A stretch of DNA of 64,000 nt from Niebla homalea. Its lineage: Eukaryota; Ascomycota; Lecanoromycetes; Lecanorales; Ramalinaceae. The notes beneath the pieces are model-generated. The model did not search any database. It had not been told where the DNA came from and saw only the letters and a program-made list of their open reading frames with translations. The DNA lies in the NCBI GenBank assembly GCA_019925105.1, contig JAHGAU010000001.1:3094486-3158485 (forward strand). Reading direction: 5' to 3'. Of the stretch, positions 63,181 to 64,000 are shown piece by piece (positions within the stretch are counted from its first letter, which is position 1; each line of letters opens with the position of its first letter). The position numbers were made by a program, and so were the translations under genes.

Positions 63181-63300
63181 AAGGGGGTAAAGCACTATTA
63201 ATCATAGAGAAAACCGCTGCCGCAAGGGGTTTTGGCTAGTAAAAGATAAACTATGAACGAGCGGTAGGGTTTAAGGGTGGTGGACGGCTTAATAAGCAGA
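63181..63300. other. Small GC-richer island with hairpin
   Basis: About 120 bp with CA, TG and GC-rich words between AT microsatellites. AAAACC (63,210-63,215) can pair with GGTTTT (63,228-63,233) around a GC-rich loop. It is not a tRNA and not a recognisable ORF. Confidence 0.45.
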
Positions 63301-63560
63301 TAAATAAAATAAATAAAATAAATAAATAAATTAAATAAATAAATTAAATAAATAAATTAAATAAATAAGTTAAATAAATAAATTAAATAAAATAAATTAA
63401 ATAAAGTAAATAAATGAATTAATAAAATAAGAAGTGAATTAAATAAAAAATTAATTTAAATAAAGTGAATAATTTAATAAATTAAATTAAAAAATAAGAA
63501 ATAAATTAAATAAATAAATTAATTTAAATAAAGTGAATAATTTAATAAATTAATTTAAAT
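63295..63560. repeat. AAATAAATTAAAT-type microsatellite
   Basis: Repeated AAATAAAT and TTAAATAAA words with slowly changing period, next to the subtelomeric end. Confidence 0.75.
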
Positions 63561-63660
63561 AAAAAAATTTAAGATAACTTATATTTTTTATATTATTTTA
63601 TAGGTTTTTTATTCGTAATAATACGTATTATATATTTTTACCTTAATCGTAAATTAAAGT

Positions 63661-63908
63661 AATAATTTAAAAACGGGTTATTAGGGTTAAACCCTAATAC
63701 TTAAGCAGAATATAAGGGTTATATAAAGAATTATAAGGTAATTATAAGGGGTATTATAAGGGGTTATAATGAATTATAGGGGGTTTAAGGAGTTTATAAA
63801 GGTTATTATAGGGGGTTTATAAGGGTTATTATAAGGGGTTTATAAGGGGAGTTATAAGGGGTTATTAGGGGGAATTATTAAGGGTTTATAAGGGGTATTA
63901 TAGGGGGT
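63661..63908. repeat. Degenerate telomere-like subtelomeric sequence
   Basis: Short G-rich words such as TTATAAGGGG, TTATAGGGGG and AAGGGTTAT repeat loosely. A palindrome of telomere units, TTAGGGTTAAACCCTAA, sits at 63,681-63,697. Confidence 0.75.
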
Positions 63909-64000
63909 TTAGGGTTAGGGTTAGGGTTAGGGTTAGGGTTAGGGTTAGGGTTAGGGTTAGGGTTAGGGTTAGGGTTAGGGTTAGGGTTAGGGTTAGGGTT
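63909..64000 (+). repeat. Telomere, (TTAGGG) x 15.3
   Basis: Ninety-two bases of uninterrupted TTAGGG run to the end of the window, G-rich strand on +. This is the native end of a chromosome arm, in the expected orientation. Confidence 0.98.

Overview
The window is the right-hand end of a chromosome of a filamentous ascomycete (Pezizomycotina). The + strand ends in perfect TTAGGG repeats. The genes have short GT-AG introns, and one shows a TACTAAC branch site. A fungal non-reducing polyketide synthase is present. From about 24.6 kb to the telomere the DNA has the signature of repeat-induced point mutation (RIP): TpA-rich, almost no CpA/TpG, CpG kept. The genus cannot be told from this sequence.

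Region 1 (1-24,100) has normal base composition and holds a seven-gene secondary-metabolite cluster in strictly alternating divergent and convergent order: NR-PKS (-), secreted FAD oxidoreductase (+), quinone-reductase-like MDR protein (-), MFS exporter (+), O-methyltransferase (-), cytochrome P450 (+), AflR-type Zn2Cys6 regulator (-). The PKS reads SAT-KS-AT-PT-ACP-ACP-R, so its aromatic polyketide is probably released as an aldehyde. The likely logic is: PKS makes the scaffold, OMT, P450, flavoprotein and MDR protein tailor it, the MFS protein exports it and the C6 factor controls the set. The nearest architecture known to me is the fusarubin/naphthoquinone type, but the tailoring set differs and the product is unknown. 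The MFS frame does not close cleanly at its first intron.

Region 2 (23,800-24,540) is a border of degenerate tandem repeats and a C-rich minisatellite.

Region 3 (about 24,640-57,000) is a RIP-degraded graveyard of elements. It holds a Ty1/copia retrotransposon (integrase and RT still readable), a 65-bp tandem repeat, an SNF2-type ATPase relic, a Tad1-like LINE with ORF1, endonuclease, RT, RNase H and tail, an LTR element with two 229-bp LTRs, a third partial copy of it, and a 12-bp minisatellite that escaped RIP. Much of 28,995-38,900 could not be assigned.

Region 4 (about 56,000-64,000) is the subtelomere. It has a non-RIPed hairpin/TATA island, a RIP-degraded telomere-linked RecQ helicase (TLH) gene reading towards the telomere, AT microsatellites, a small GC-richer island, degenerate telomere-like sequence and 92 bp of telomere.
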